This document shows, piece by piece, positions 6,921 through 13,737 of a stretch of 15,048 bases of DNA (position 1 is the first letter of the stretch; the number at the start of each line of letters is the position of its first letter). The DNA lies in the NCBI GenBank assembly GCA_903891395.1, contig CAITEM010000058.1, positions 1 to 15,048 on the forward strand, written 5' to 3'. Source of the stretch: an uncultured Hyphomicrobiales bacterium (GTDB lineage Bacteria; Pseudomonadota; Alphaproteobacteria; Rhizobiales; Xanthobacteraceae). The translations under genes and the position numbers were made by a program. The notes below the pieces were generated by a model, which was given only the letters and a program-made list of their open reading frames with translations, ran no database searches and was not told the DNA's origin.

Positions 6921-8078
6921 GTCAAGCGTCTTGCGGAAACGCATCACCGCGACCGCCATGGATATCAGCATCAACAAGAGCATCGCCGCTGCATCGTAAT
7001 GCAGGTCCGACACCGACGAGCCTTTCAGCATGATCGAGCGCACGATCCGCAGATAATGCGTGAGCGGCATCGCCTCGCCGATCCACTGCGCCCAGACCGG
7101 CATGCCGGCGAAGGGAAACATGAAACCGGACAGCAGAATATTCGGCAGGAAGTACATCAGCGTCATCTGCATCGCCTGCAACTGGTTCTGCGCGATGGTC
7201 GAGAACGTGTAACCCGTGGCCAGATTGCTGGCGATGAACAGCGTACTCAAAGCGGCCAGCACTGCCAGATTGCCGATGATGGGCACGCCGAACAGGAAGA
7301 CGCCGATGAAAACGATCATCGCGGCCTGAGCAAAACCGACGAAGACGTAAGGAATGATCTTGCCGAACATGATCTCGACCGGCGAAATCGGCATCGACAG
7401 CAGCGTTTCCATGGTACCGCGCTCGATCTCGCGCGTTACCGAAAGCGCGGTGAACACCAGCATGGTCATCGTCAGGATGGTGCCGACCAGCCCGGGGACG
7501 ATATTGAGCTGGGTCTGTCCCGCCGGATTGTAGCGGGCGTGAGACCGTATCTCGAAGGGCATTTGCGGCTGCGCATCAGGCACCGCGCGGTCGTGCATCA
7601 GCGCGGTCTGCACCGCCATGCCAAGAGCGCCGAGCGCGGAGCCCGACGCAACCGGATCAGTGGCGTCGGCGGCCACCCACATGGCCGGTTTGTCGCCGCG
7701 CCGCACCGCGCGCTCGAAATTCACCGGGATCTCGACGGCGAACAGCACCTTGCCGGACGCCAGCAGCTTGTCCATCTCGCCTTCGTTCTGCGGAAACTCG
7801 GTGATCTTGAAATACTTGGTGTTCTGCAAGGCTGCCAGGATCGAGCGGGACAGATCGTTGTGCTCCTGAAACAGCACCGCGGTCGGCAGGTCACGCGGGT
7901 TGGTGTTGATGGCGTAGCCGAACAACATCAACTGCACGAGCGGGATCATGATGATCATAGCAAACGACACGCGGTCACGCTTGAGCTGGATGAACTCCTT
8001 GACCAGGACCGCATAGGTCTTGCGCCAGAAGCCGTTGCCGTCTTCGCGCGGCGCTTTCGTGGGCAGCATATGCGTCAT
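6918..8078 (-). CDS. ABC-2 type exporter permease (YbhS/YbhR/YhhJ-like)
   Basis: A 386-residue inner-membrane subunit of an ABC-2 exporter. One membrane helix lies near the N-terminus (about 38-56), followed by a large periplasmic domain (about 57-190) and five or so C-terminal helices (about 193-215, 240-265, 270-290, 303-325, 364-380). The conserved ABC-2 segment REIERGTMETLLSMPISP and the following VEIMFGKIIPY are at 216-243. The ATG at 8078 is chosen because it overlaps the ATPase stop as ATGA (8075-8078). A frame 24 codons longer would run deep into the ATPase gene and is unlikely. It is the last gene of a TetR-HlyD-ATPase-permease operon. E. coli YbhGFSR has two such permeases, but here there is one, so a homodimer is expected. 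Substrate is unknown. Confidence 0.92.
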   Translation of the reverse strand: MTHMLPTKAPREDGNGFWRKTYAVLVKEFIQLKRDRVSFAMIIMIPLVQLMLFGYAINTNPRDLPTAVLFQEHNDLSRSILAALQNTKYFKITEFPQNEGEMDKLLASGKVLFAVEIPVNFERAVRRGDKPAMWVAADATDPVASGSALGALGMAVQTALMHDRAVPDAQPQMPFEIRSHARYNPAGQTQLNIVPGLVGTILTMTMLVFTALSVTREIERGTMETLLSMPISPVEIMFGKIIPYVFVGFAQAAMIVFIGVFLFGVPIIGNLAVLAALSTLFIASNLATGYTFSTIAQNQLQAMQMTLMYFLPNILLSGFMFPFAGMPVWAQWIGEAMPLTHYLRIVRSIMLKGSSVSDLHYDAAAMLLLMLISMAVAVMRFRKTLD

Positions 8079-9049
8079 CGGAAGTTGTCCCGCGACTTGC
8101 TCATCAGATCGATGAACACGTCCTCGAGCGACGGCTCGGAATGCTTCCACTCCAACGCCTTGCGGTCGCGATAAGGGGCGATCGCCGCCTCGAGCGCTTT
8201 GGCGTCGCGGCCCGAGACATGCAGGCTGGTGCCGAACGGCGCCACCATGTCGACGCCGGCTTTATCGGTGAGTTCTTGCGACAATTCGGCGAGACCGTTG
8301 CCGCCGGGCGTGCTTACGACGTAAGTCGTGAGATGCGACTGGTCGATGACTTCCGCCACGGTACCGCGCGCCAGCAATTCGCCATACGCGATATAGGCAA
8401 TCTCGTGACAGCGCTCGGCCTCGTCCATGTAGTGCGTTGAAACGAGCACGGTCAGCCCGTCGGCGGCGAGCGCGTGGATCTCGTTCCAGAATTCGCGGCG
8501 CGCCTTGGGATCGACGCCGGCGGTCGGCTCGTCGAGCAGCAGCAGTTGCGGGCTGGACAAAGTGCAGGCACCGAGCGCCAGCCGCTGCTTCCAGCCGCCG
8601 GACAATTCGCCCGCGAGTTGGTCTTCGCGGCCGGTCAGGCCTAATCGGGCGACCGCAACGCTCGCCGCGGCCCTTGGCTTGTCGATGCCGTAAATGCGGG
8701 CGATGAATTCGAGGTTCTCGCGTACCGACAAGTCCTGATACAGGCTGAAACGCTGCGTCATGTAGCCGACCTGGCGCTTGATCTTATCGGTCTCAGTGCG
8801 GATGTCGTAGCCGAGACAGGTTCCCGTGCCCTCGTCTGGCGTCAGCAGGCCGCACAACATGCGGATCGTCGTGGTTTTGCCCGAGCCGTTCGGACCGAGG
8901 AAGCCGTAGATCTGGCCGCGCTTGACCTGCATCGACAGGTCGCGCACCACGGCGCGGCCGTCGAATTTTTTCGTCAGGTGATGAACGTCGATGACGACGT
9001 CATCCGGCACTGCCGGCGCCTGAGGCTGCAGGCTGGCTTGGGCGTTCAC
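8075..9049 (-). CDS. ABC exporter ATPase (YbhF-like)
   Basis: A 324-residue nucleotide-binding subunit with all catalytic motifs: Walker A GPNGSGKTT at 52-60, Q-loop in YMTQRFSLY (Gln99), signature LSGGWKQRLALG at 149-160, Walker B LLLLDEP at 169-175 with catalytic Glu174, D-loop AGVDP, and switch His206 in VSTHYMDEAERC. The YMTQ, SGGWKQR and THYMDEAERC wording is typical of drug- and lipid-type ABC-2 ATPases related to YbhF/CcmA. A C-terminal regulatory extension (about 240-324) ends in EPSLEDVFIDLM, a motif common to this subgroup. It is a single-ATPase protein, whereas YbhF carries two ATPase domains. Translation starts at GTG 9049, overlapping the HlyD stop by four bases (GTGA). It pairs with the permease at 6918-8078. 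Confidence 0.94.
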   Translation of the reverse strand: MNAQASLQPQAPAVPDDVVIDVHHLTKKFDGRAVVRDLSMQVKRGQIYGFLGPNGSGKTTTIRMLCGLLTPDEGTGTCLGYDIRTETDKIKRQVGYMTQRFSLYQDLSVRENLEFIARIYGIDKPRAAASVAVARLGLTGREDQLAGELSGGWKQRLALGACTLSSPQLLLLDEPTAGVDPKARREFWNEIHALAADGLTVLVSTHYMDEAERCHEIAYIAYGELLARGTVAEVIDQSHLTTYVVSTPGGNGLAELSQELTDKAGVDMVAPFGTSLHVSGRDAKALEAAIAPYRDRKALEWKHSEPSLEDVFIDLMSKSRDNFR

Positions 9050-9807
9050 TTCGCCGCCTCGTCGGGCAACGTGACCGTTACGGGTTGCCCAACGCGAAAT
9101 TTATCCGGGTCTTTCGGCAACGCCTCGATCAGGAAAACCAGCTTGGCGCGCTCGTCGAGGCTATAGATCACCGGCGGCGTGTATTCGGCGCTGGACGCGA
9201 TGAAAGTCACCGTTGCCGTCAGCCCCGCCGCGCAGCCATCGCACGACACGTTGACGGTGGCGCCGTACTTGATGTCGTGCAGCACGCGCTCCGGCGCAAA
9301 GAAACGCAGCTTGAGATTCCCCGGCGGCAACATCGACATCACCGGGCGCCCGGACGGCACCGTCTCGCCGGGACGGAAATAGACCTGCTGGATGACGCCA
9401 GCGGCAGGCGCGACTGCGCGCCGCCGCGTCAGCCGGGTCTGCGACCAGTCCAGATTGGCTTTGGCTTGCCGGAACGCGGCTTCGGCGTCCTCGTAGGTCT
9501 TTTGTGTGCCGGCCGCCGTCTTGAGCAATTCCTTGGCGCGATCGAATTGCTGCTGTGCATTGGTCATTGCGACCTGTTTCACCGTCACGTCGGCTTGTTG
9601 CAAATCATCATCGACGTTGAACAGCAAGTCGCCCTTCTTGACACTGTCCCCCTCGCGCACCTTCAGCACTTCGACGCGGCCCTGCTCGTCGGGGCTGATA
9701 AAGACCAATTCGGATTCGACCCAGCCTTGCAGCGTGCGCTCGTTGCTTTTGCCGCACCCCGTCAGCGCCAGTCCGATCAGCAGCAACACAGCGATCTTCG
9801 TTTTCAT
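9046..9807 (-). CDS. HlyD-type membrane fusion lipoprotein (YbhG-like)
   Basis: A 253-residue periplasmic adaptor that should link the inner-membrane exporter to an outer-membrane channel. The N-terminus is a lipoprotein signal, LLLIGLALTGC, with lipobox LTGC and Cys18; YbhG itself has an ordinary signal peptide. Two halves of a biotinyl-lipoyl-like domain (about 37-67 and 129-158, with REGDSVKKGDLLFNVD and FRPGETVPSGRPV) flank a short coiled-coil hairpin (about 70-125, rich in Q, A and K). A beta-barrel domain follows to the C-terminus. The ATG overlaps the TetR stop as ATGA (9804-9807), and the stop overlaps the ATPase start, so the adaptor is coupled to both. No TolC-like outer-membrane protein is encoded in the window. 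Confidence 0.9.
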   Translation of the reverse strand: MKTKIAVLLLIGLALTGCGKSNERTLQGWVESELVFISPDEQGRVEVLKVREGDSVKKGDLLFNVDDDLQQADVTVKQVAMTNAQQQFDRAKELLKTAAGTQKTYEDAEAAFRQAKANLDWSQTRLTRRRAVAPAAGVIQQVYFRPGETVPSGRPVMSMLPPGNLKLRFFAPERVLHDIKYGATVNVSCDGCAAGLTATVTFIASSAEYTPPVIYSLDERAKLVFLIEALPKDPDKFRVGQPVTVTLPDEAAK

Positions 9808-10490
9808 GACGCTTTCCTCGAAGCCAACAGCAGATCGACATGGGTTTTCATCATCGCGCGGACATCGAGCGGCTCGAACCGTTCGAACAGGCCGCTCCAG
9901 ATGATGGCGACCAGACCCGGCGCGACCAGGATTTGCGGGAAATCGACCAGTTGGCGCGGCACTTCGCCGCGCTCGGCGGCGCGGCGCACGATCGCCCGTA
10001 CCGCCGCCAGGATGTGCGACAACACTTCGCGATAGTAGAATTCGGCGATCTTCGGAAAGCGGCGGCCCTCGGTGATCAGCAGCCGCACGATGTCCTTGCG
10101 GCGGGTCTCGTAGACTTCACGCACGAACATGTCGATGAGACGCTCGGCCAACACCGCCAGCGGCGCATCGATCGCGCCGACGTTCTGGATGGTGCCGATG
10201 ATCGGCGTCAGCATGTCGCGGATCAATTCTTGAAACAGGCTCTCTTTGTCGCGGAAGTAGAGATAGATGGTGCCCTTGGCGATCTTGGCGCGCTTGGCGA
10301 CGTCGTCGAGACGTGTCGCCTCGAAGCCGCGCGTCGAGAATTCATCGAGCGCGGCGGCGAGGATGACCTCGCGGCGCTCGGCGGTGCGCGCCTGACGCGG
10401 ATTTAGGCTGACGCCTTTCCCGGCGGACGTGCCTCCCCGCCCCACTTTAGCGGGTGCGGTTTTCTTTGATGCCGCAAGCGAACGGGTCAT
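9804..10490 (-). CDS. TetR-family regulator of the exporter operon (CecR-like)
   Basis: A 228-residue repressor. A basic, probably disordered extension of about 35 residues precedes the TetR_N helix-turn-helix (about 40-88). The recognition region includes TRLDDVAKRAKIAKGTIYLY, then FRDKESLFQELI. The remaining helices form the ligand-binding and dimerisation domain (about 95-228). It is the first gene of the exporter operon, overlaps hlyD by four bases, and starts 21 bases from a perfect operator at 10512-10529 that sits just downstream of the operon's -10 box. Autorepression relieved by an exported ligand is therefore the natural reading. The gene order resembles E. coli cecR-ybhGFSR. ATG 10490 is taken because the promoter ends just upstream; MTRS is the only ATG before the domain. 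Confidence 0.92.
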   Translation of the reverse strand: MTRSLAASKKTAPAKVGRGGTSAGKGVSLNPRQARTAERREVILAAALDEFSTRGFEATRLDDVAKRAKIAKGTIYLYFRDKESLFQELIRDMLTPIIGTIQNVGAIDAPLAVLAERLIDMFVREVYETRRKDIVRLLITEGRRFPKIAEFYYREVLSHILAAVRAIVRRAAERGEVPRQLVDFPQILVAPGLVAIIWSGLFERFEPLDVRAMMKTHVDLLLASRKAS

Positions 10491-10511
10491 TCGCCATCGC
10501 CCAAAAATTAC

Positions 10512-10529
10512 TGACTGACTGGTCAGTCA
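10512..10529. promoter_or_regulatory. TetR-type operator
   Basis: TGACTGAC (10512-10519) and GTCAGTCA (10522-10529) form an exact 8-bp inverted repeat around a TG spacer. The TGACTGACTGGTCAGTCA core is the TGACTGACNNGTCAGTCA form commonly seen for AcrR/TetR-type repressors. It lies immediately downstream of the -10 box at 10530-10535 and covers the probable transcription start, so bound repressor would block initiation of the whole exporter operon. Confidence 0.88.
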
Positions 10530-10558
10530 TTTATAAGCGCGAGCAAACGCTATCGCAA
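10530..10558 (-). promoter_or_regulatory. Sigma-70-type promoter of the exporter operon
   Basis: On the minus strand the -35 box TTGCGA is at 10553-10558, the spacer is exactly 17 bases (10536-10552), and the -10 box TATAAA is at 10530-10535. The operator abuts the -10 box on its downstream side. The leader to the ATG at 10490 is about 30 bases. This is the best promoter match seen in the window. Confidence 0.75.
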
Positions 10559-10618
10559 GGCGTCAGCGTCGAAAAATTATTCTGTCTTTGTCAGCGCGTT
10601 AGCCGAATGGCGCCGAAA

Positions 10619-11020
10619 TCACCCTTTGGCGTCGCAGAAGAACGTGCGGATGACGCACTCCTTGCCGCCGTCGCGATAGCAGGCTTCCAGCGCCTCGTTC
10701 TGGCTGCGGCCGAGCCGGGGCCCCTTCGCCCAGCAGTGCGCCGCGCAAGGGTTGGTGAAATCGACGGCAAAGGCCGCACAGCCACGACGGGCCGTCGTCA
10801 CCACACGGCACGAGTCGCCTTGGCACTTCGACAGCGCGCTTTGCGTGGCTTGCTCGACCGACCCAAAATCAAACGCTTCGCCGAACGCGCCGCAAGCGCC
10901 GATCGCCAACGCGCCGGCCGCGCGCGCGGCGCTAACCGTCACCATCATCAACGTCGCAGTCGCGAGCATCAGGCTCGCCACCACAAGCGCGCGCACCACC
11001 GGCGTGTAGATATCCGTCAT
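10619..11020 (-). CDS. Secreted cysteine-rich DUF4189 protein
   Basis: A 133-residue exported protein with a DUF4189 domain, a small secreted family of unknown function. The N-terminal 35 residues form a signal peptide or anchor (hydrophobic 10-31, then AARAA). The mature part carries nine cysteines (about residues 43, 66, 71, 81, 92, 96, 114, 122 and 129), in GACGAF, SKCQGDSCRV, RRGCAAFAV, NPCAAHCW, EACYRDGGKECVI and FFCDAKG. These suggest a disulfide-rich fold, with one cysteine left unpaired or unoxidised. The ATG at 11020 has GAGGGA just upstream. It lies 60 bases downstream of the molybdenum-cofactor fusion gene on the same strand and may be read through from it, though no promoter or terminator could be distinguished in that gap. 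A link to the cox-type cluster is inference only. Confidence 0.85.
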   Translation of the reverse strand: MTDIYTPVVRALVVASLMLATATLMMVTVSAARAAGALAIGACGAFGEAFDFGSVEQATQSALSKCQGDSCRVVTTARRGCAAFAVDFTNPCAAHCWAKGPRLGRSQNEALEACYRDGGKECVIRTFFCDAKG

Positions 11021-11080
11021 CGTCCCTCACCCTGGAACCACCTAAGCGGTGAGTCGCGGCGGCGATCAACGATTCGAGTC

Positions 11081-12703
11081 TCAGGCGCGTTCGATTTCTG
11101 CCTTGACGGCCGATAGCGACTCGGGCGTGTCGACGTCGGTCAGCGCGGCGTCACCGGCTACCGGCACCTCGATCACGGCTTCCGTATAGGTGCCGATGAG
11201 GTAGCGCGCGCCGAAATCGCCACGAATCGACATCAGATCGTTGAAGAAGCGCCTCGCCCAGACCACTGGATTGCCGCGCCGCCCATTGATGCTCGGCACC
11301 ACGACCAAAGCGCCGCTGTCCGGATCGAACGCGGCGATGAGTTTGTCGATCAGCCCGCTATCGACCTGCGGCATGTCGCCGAGACAGACGATGGCGCCGT
11401 CCGCCCCTTCCGGCACGGCGGCAATGCCGGCACGCAACGACGTGCCAAGACCTTCGGCATACTGCGGATTGTGGACGAAACGCACCGGCAGGCCGTCAAG
11501 CGCGCGCTCGACTTTTTCCCGCTCGTGGCCGGTAACGACAATCAAGGGGGAGGCCTGCGAGGCGAGCACTTGTTCGGCGGCGATGCGCACCAACGGCTTG
11601 CCACCGATCTTGGCCAGCATCTTGTTGACCGCACCCATCCGGGTCGAGCGCCCGGCAGCCAGCAGCACCGCGGCAATGCGGCCTTTTTGCTCAAGGTCGG
11701 GTTCGCTGCGCGGCTGCGGCCGCGTCACGATTTCCATCAGCAAGCCTCCGACTCCCATGCCGGTGATGTCATCGCGGGTCACCGGGAGACCGGCGAGCAT
11801 GCGCATCAGCACCCAGTCGAAACCGTTTTCCTTTGGCGAGCGCGCGCATCCCGGCGCACCGACGACCGGGGCGCCAAGCATATGTCCGATCAGCATCAGG
11901 TTGCCAGGATCGACCGGCATGCCGAAATGTTCGATCTCGCCGCCGACAGCCTCGATCGCCATCGGAATGACGTCGCGTCGGTCCGCAATCGCGGAAGCAC
12001 CGAACACGATCACAAGTTCGGCGCCTTCGTTCATCACCTCGACCAGCGCACGCGCCAGCGCCGCCTGATCGTGCGGCACCCGGCGTTCGGCGACGATAAT
12101 GGCGCCGGCGGGCTCGATCCGGGTCTCGGTAATTCTCAGTGTCTTGTCGATCACCTTGGGTGACAGACCGGGCAACACCGTCGAGACGACCCCGATTTTG
12201 CGCACTTTGTACTGTGCGATCCGGATCACCGGCTTGGCTTTCTTCGCCTCGGCCACCTCGCTGTCCCGCGCCGCGCCCGCAACGGCAAAGGGAATGATCT
12301 TCACGGTCGCGATCATCTCGCCCGCGACGACCGGTTTGAACGCCGACAGCGTCGCGATCGTGACGGCTTCGTCGATGCGGTTAAGCCTGTCGATAGCATC
12401 CTTGTCGACCACCAGAATACCGGCGGCTTCCGCGAACAGATTGCAGCGGCCGGTAAAAGCATGATCGGGACGCAAGCCCGAACCGCCTGCGGCGGCGGCG
12501 ATGTCTGCAGCGGCCTGGTCTTCGCCGACGTCGCCCGACTCCAGTCGCGCCACGACGATCTCTTTGACGCCGGCCGCATTCATCGCCGAAACTTCCACCG
12601 GGCCGATCAGCGTGCCCTTCTTGAGCACCAGATCGCCCTGGCGGATCGAGTGAACCGCCGTTGCGCCGCGCGCCTCCTCTGGAGCAACAGGGCCGAACTT
12701 CAT
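11081..12703 (-). CDS. Molybdopterin-binding domain fused to MobA/MocA-like nucleotidyltransferase
   Basis: A 540-residue two-domain cofactor protein. Residues 1-160 hold MoeA-like elements (GDLVLKKGTLIGPVEVSAMN and AGVKEIVVARLE), and residues 167-330 form a Mog/MoeA-type molybdopterin-binding fold, with GAELVIVFGASAIADRRDVI, PGNLMLIGHMLG and GAPGCARSPKENGFDWVL. Residues 341-540 are a MobA/MocA-like nucleotidyltransferase: LAAGRSTRMGAVNK (348-361), GDMP (442-445) and DVDTPESL (523-530). Similar fusions occur in alphaproteobacteria next to xdhC and cox genes and are thought to attach cytidine to molybdopterin for Mo-hydroxylases. The ATG at 12703 overlaps the preceding xdhC stop as ATGA. A longer frame to 13030 would traverse that gene and is rejected. 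Which nucleotide it transfers is not shown by the sequence; CMP is likely from family and context. Confidence 0.9.
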   Translation of the reverse strand: MKFGPVAPEEARGATAVHSIRQGDLVLKKGTLIGPVEVSAMNAAGVKEIVVARLESGDVGEDQAAADIAAAAGGSGLRPDHAFTGRCNLFAEAAGILVVDKDAIDRLNRIDEAVTIATLSAFKPVVAGEMIATVKIIPFAVAGAARDSEVAEAKKAKPVIRIAQYKVRKIGVVSTVLPGLSPKVIDKTLRITETRIEPAGAIIVAERRVPHDQAALARALVEVMNEGAELVIVFGASAIADRRDVIPMAIEAVGGEIEHFGMPVDPGNLMLIGHMLGAPVVGAPGCARSPKENGFDWVLMRMLAGLPVTRDDITGMGVGGLLMEIVTRPQPRSEPDLEQKGRIAAVLLAAGRSTRMGAVNKMLAKIGGKPLVRIAAEQVLASQASPLIVVTGHEREKVERALDGLPVRFVHNPQYAEGLGTSLRAGIAAVPEGADGAIVCLGDMPQVDSGLIDKLIAAFDPDSGALVVVPSINGRRGNPVVWARRFFNDLMSIRGDFGARYLIGTYTEAVIEVPVAGDAALTDVDTPESLSAVKAEIERA

Positions 12704-13398
12704 GCCGCTTCCGCCTTGTCCACCTTCTGCCGCAACCGCTGTGTGATCTCGGCCATGATCGACACCGCGATCTCGGCCGGCGACACCGCGCCGATGTTCA
12801 AACCGATGGGCGCATGGATGCGCGACAATTGATCCTCGCGCACGCCTGCCGCCTTGAGCCGTTCCAGCCGACGGCCATGCGTCTTCCGCGAACCGAGCGC
12901 GCCGATATAGTAGCAATCGCGTTCCAACGCGTGGATCAGCGCTGGATCGTCGATCTTGGGATCGTGCGTCACCGCCACGAAGGCTGTGTAATGATCGACA
13001 TTGAGCGGCGGCAACGCCACATCCGGCCATTCGGCGACGACTTTGACGTCCGGAAAGCGTTCGGCGCTGGCGAAGGCGGTGCGCGGATCGACGATGGTCA
13101 CGTCATAGTCGAGCAGCTTGGCGATCGGTCCCAGCACCTGGCTGATATGCACCGCGCCGATGATGACGAGTTGCGGCGACGGCACGTGCACGGTGAGAAA
13201 CACTTTGCCTTGCGCCGTCTCTTCCATGCCGCTCTTGGCCATGCGCAGGCGCTTTTCCAACAATTCGCCGAGCGGGTCCTTCGCGGCGTCCGCCGCTTTC
13301 ACCAGCCGCTGTTCGCCGCTGGCGACGTCGGTGACGACGACCACGGCGCGGCGCGCGGCGCGCTCGGCGTTCAACGCATTAAGAATCTCAAGCTTCAC
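12700..13398 (-). CDS. XdhC/CoxI-family protein, Rossmann (XdhC_C) domain
   Basis: A 232-residue relative of XdhC, the protein that binds and delivers sulfurated Mo-cofactor to xanthine-dehydrogenase-type enzymes. Residues about 75-218 make the XdhC_C Rossmann domain: LVIIGAVHIS (77-86), VTIVDPRTAFASAERF (100-115), VAVTHDPKIDDPAL (141-154), YIGALGSRKTHGRR (164-177) and HAPIGLNIGAVSPAEIAVSI (195-214). The first about 70 residues resemble a decayed N-terminal XdhC_CoxI domain without its glycine-cysteine motif. It starts at GTG 13398, one base after the stop of the 107-residue partner, so translation is coupled, and it overlaps the downstream fusion gene by four bases. Together the two small proteins span what a standard XdhC of roughly 300-350 residues would contain. 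Confidence 0.92.
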   Translation of the reverse strand: MKLEILNALNAERAARRAVVVVTDVASGEQRLVKAADAAKDPLGELLEKRLRMAKSGMEETAQGKVFLTVHVPSPQLVIIGAVHISQVLGPIAKLLDYDVTIVDPRTAFASAERFPDVKVVAEWPDVALPPLNVDHYTAFVAVTHDPKIDDPALIHALERDCYYIGALGSRKTHGRRLERLKAAGVREDQLSRIHAPIGLNIGAVSPAEIAVSIMAEITQRLRQKVDKAEAA

Positions 13399-13399
13399 G

Positions 13400-13723
13400 T
13401 CAGCCTACTTTCTCGACATAGACCCGGATGGTGCCGCCACAGGACAATCCGACATTCCAGGCTGTCTCGTCGGCGACGCCGAACTCAAGCATCTTCGGCT
13501 TGCCGCTATCGATGACGTCGATGGCTTCGGTCACGACCGCGCCCTCGACGCAGCCGCCGGACACGGAGCCCAGAAAATTGCCCTCACCGTCGATTACCAG
13601 ATTGGAACCGACCGGCCTTGGCGCCGAGCCCCAGGTTTCGACCACGGTCGCCAGCGCCACGCCGCGACCGGCCTTGCGCCAGTCCTCGGCCGCTTTGAGA
13701 ATGTCTTCATCGCGCGAAAGCAT
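13400..13723 (-). CDS. XdhC/CoxI-family protein, N-terminal domain only
   Basis: A 107-residue protein consisting of the XdhC_CoxI N-terminal domain alone. It has the hallmark opening GRGVALATVVETWGSAPRPV (19-38), then SVSGGCVEGAVVTEA (53-67) with Cys58, and GLSCGGTIRVYVE (92-104) with Cys95. In XdhC the conserved cysteine region is associated with binding sulfurated cofactor; here it is found without the Rossmann half. The ATG at 13723 has GGAGAG at 13731-13736, seven bases upstream. The gene follows the VWA gene by 14 bases and precedes the second XdhC-family gene by one base. The domain is complete rather than truncated mid-fold, which argues for a stable split rather than recent damage. 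Confidence 0.93.
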   Translation of the reverse strand: MLSRDEDILKAAEDWRKAGRGVALATVVETWGSAPRPVGSNLVIDGEGNFLGSVSGGCVEGAVVTEAIDVIDSGKPKMLEFGVADETAWNVGLSCGGTIRVYVEKVG

Positions 13724-13737
13724 GTGAACTCTCTCCG

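Noticed and set aside
8079..8150. Extra 24 residues at the start of the ABC-2 permease
   Set aside because: They overlap the ATPase C-terminus in another frame. The ATG at 8078 within the ATPase stop is the expected coupled start.
6999..8174. Plus-strand open frame of 391 codons opposite the ABC-2 permease
   Set aside because: Its composition is dominated by histidine, arginine and glutamine from antisense reading of a membrane protein. No domain and no start signal are seen.
11027..11053. Short inverted repeat TCACC/GGTGA downstream of the cofactor fusion gene
   Set aside because: Arms of five bases with a wide loop and no U-run. Not enough to call a terminator.
12704..13030. N-terminal extension of the cofactor fusion protein to 649 residues
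   Set aside because: The extra 109 residues overlap the 232-residue XdhC-family gene in another frame and have shadow-like composition. The ATGA junction at 12700-12703 gives the natural start.
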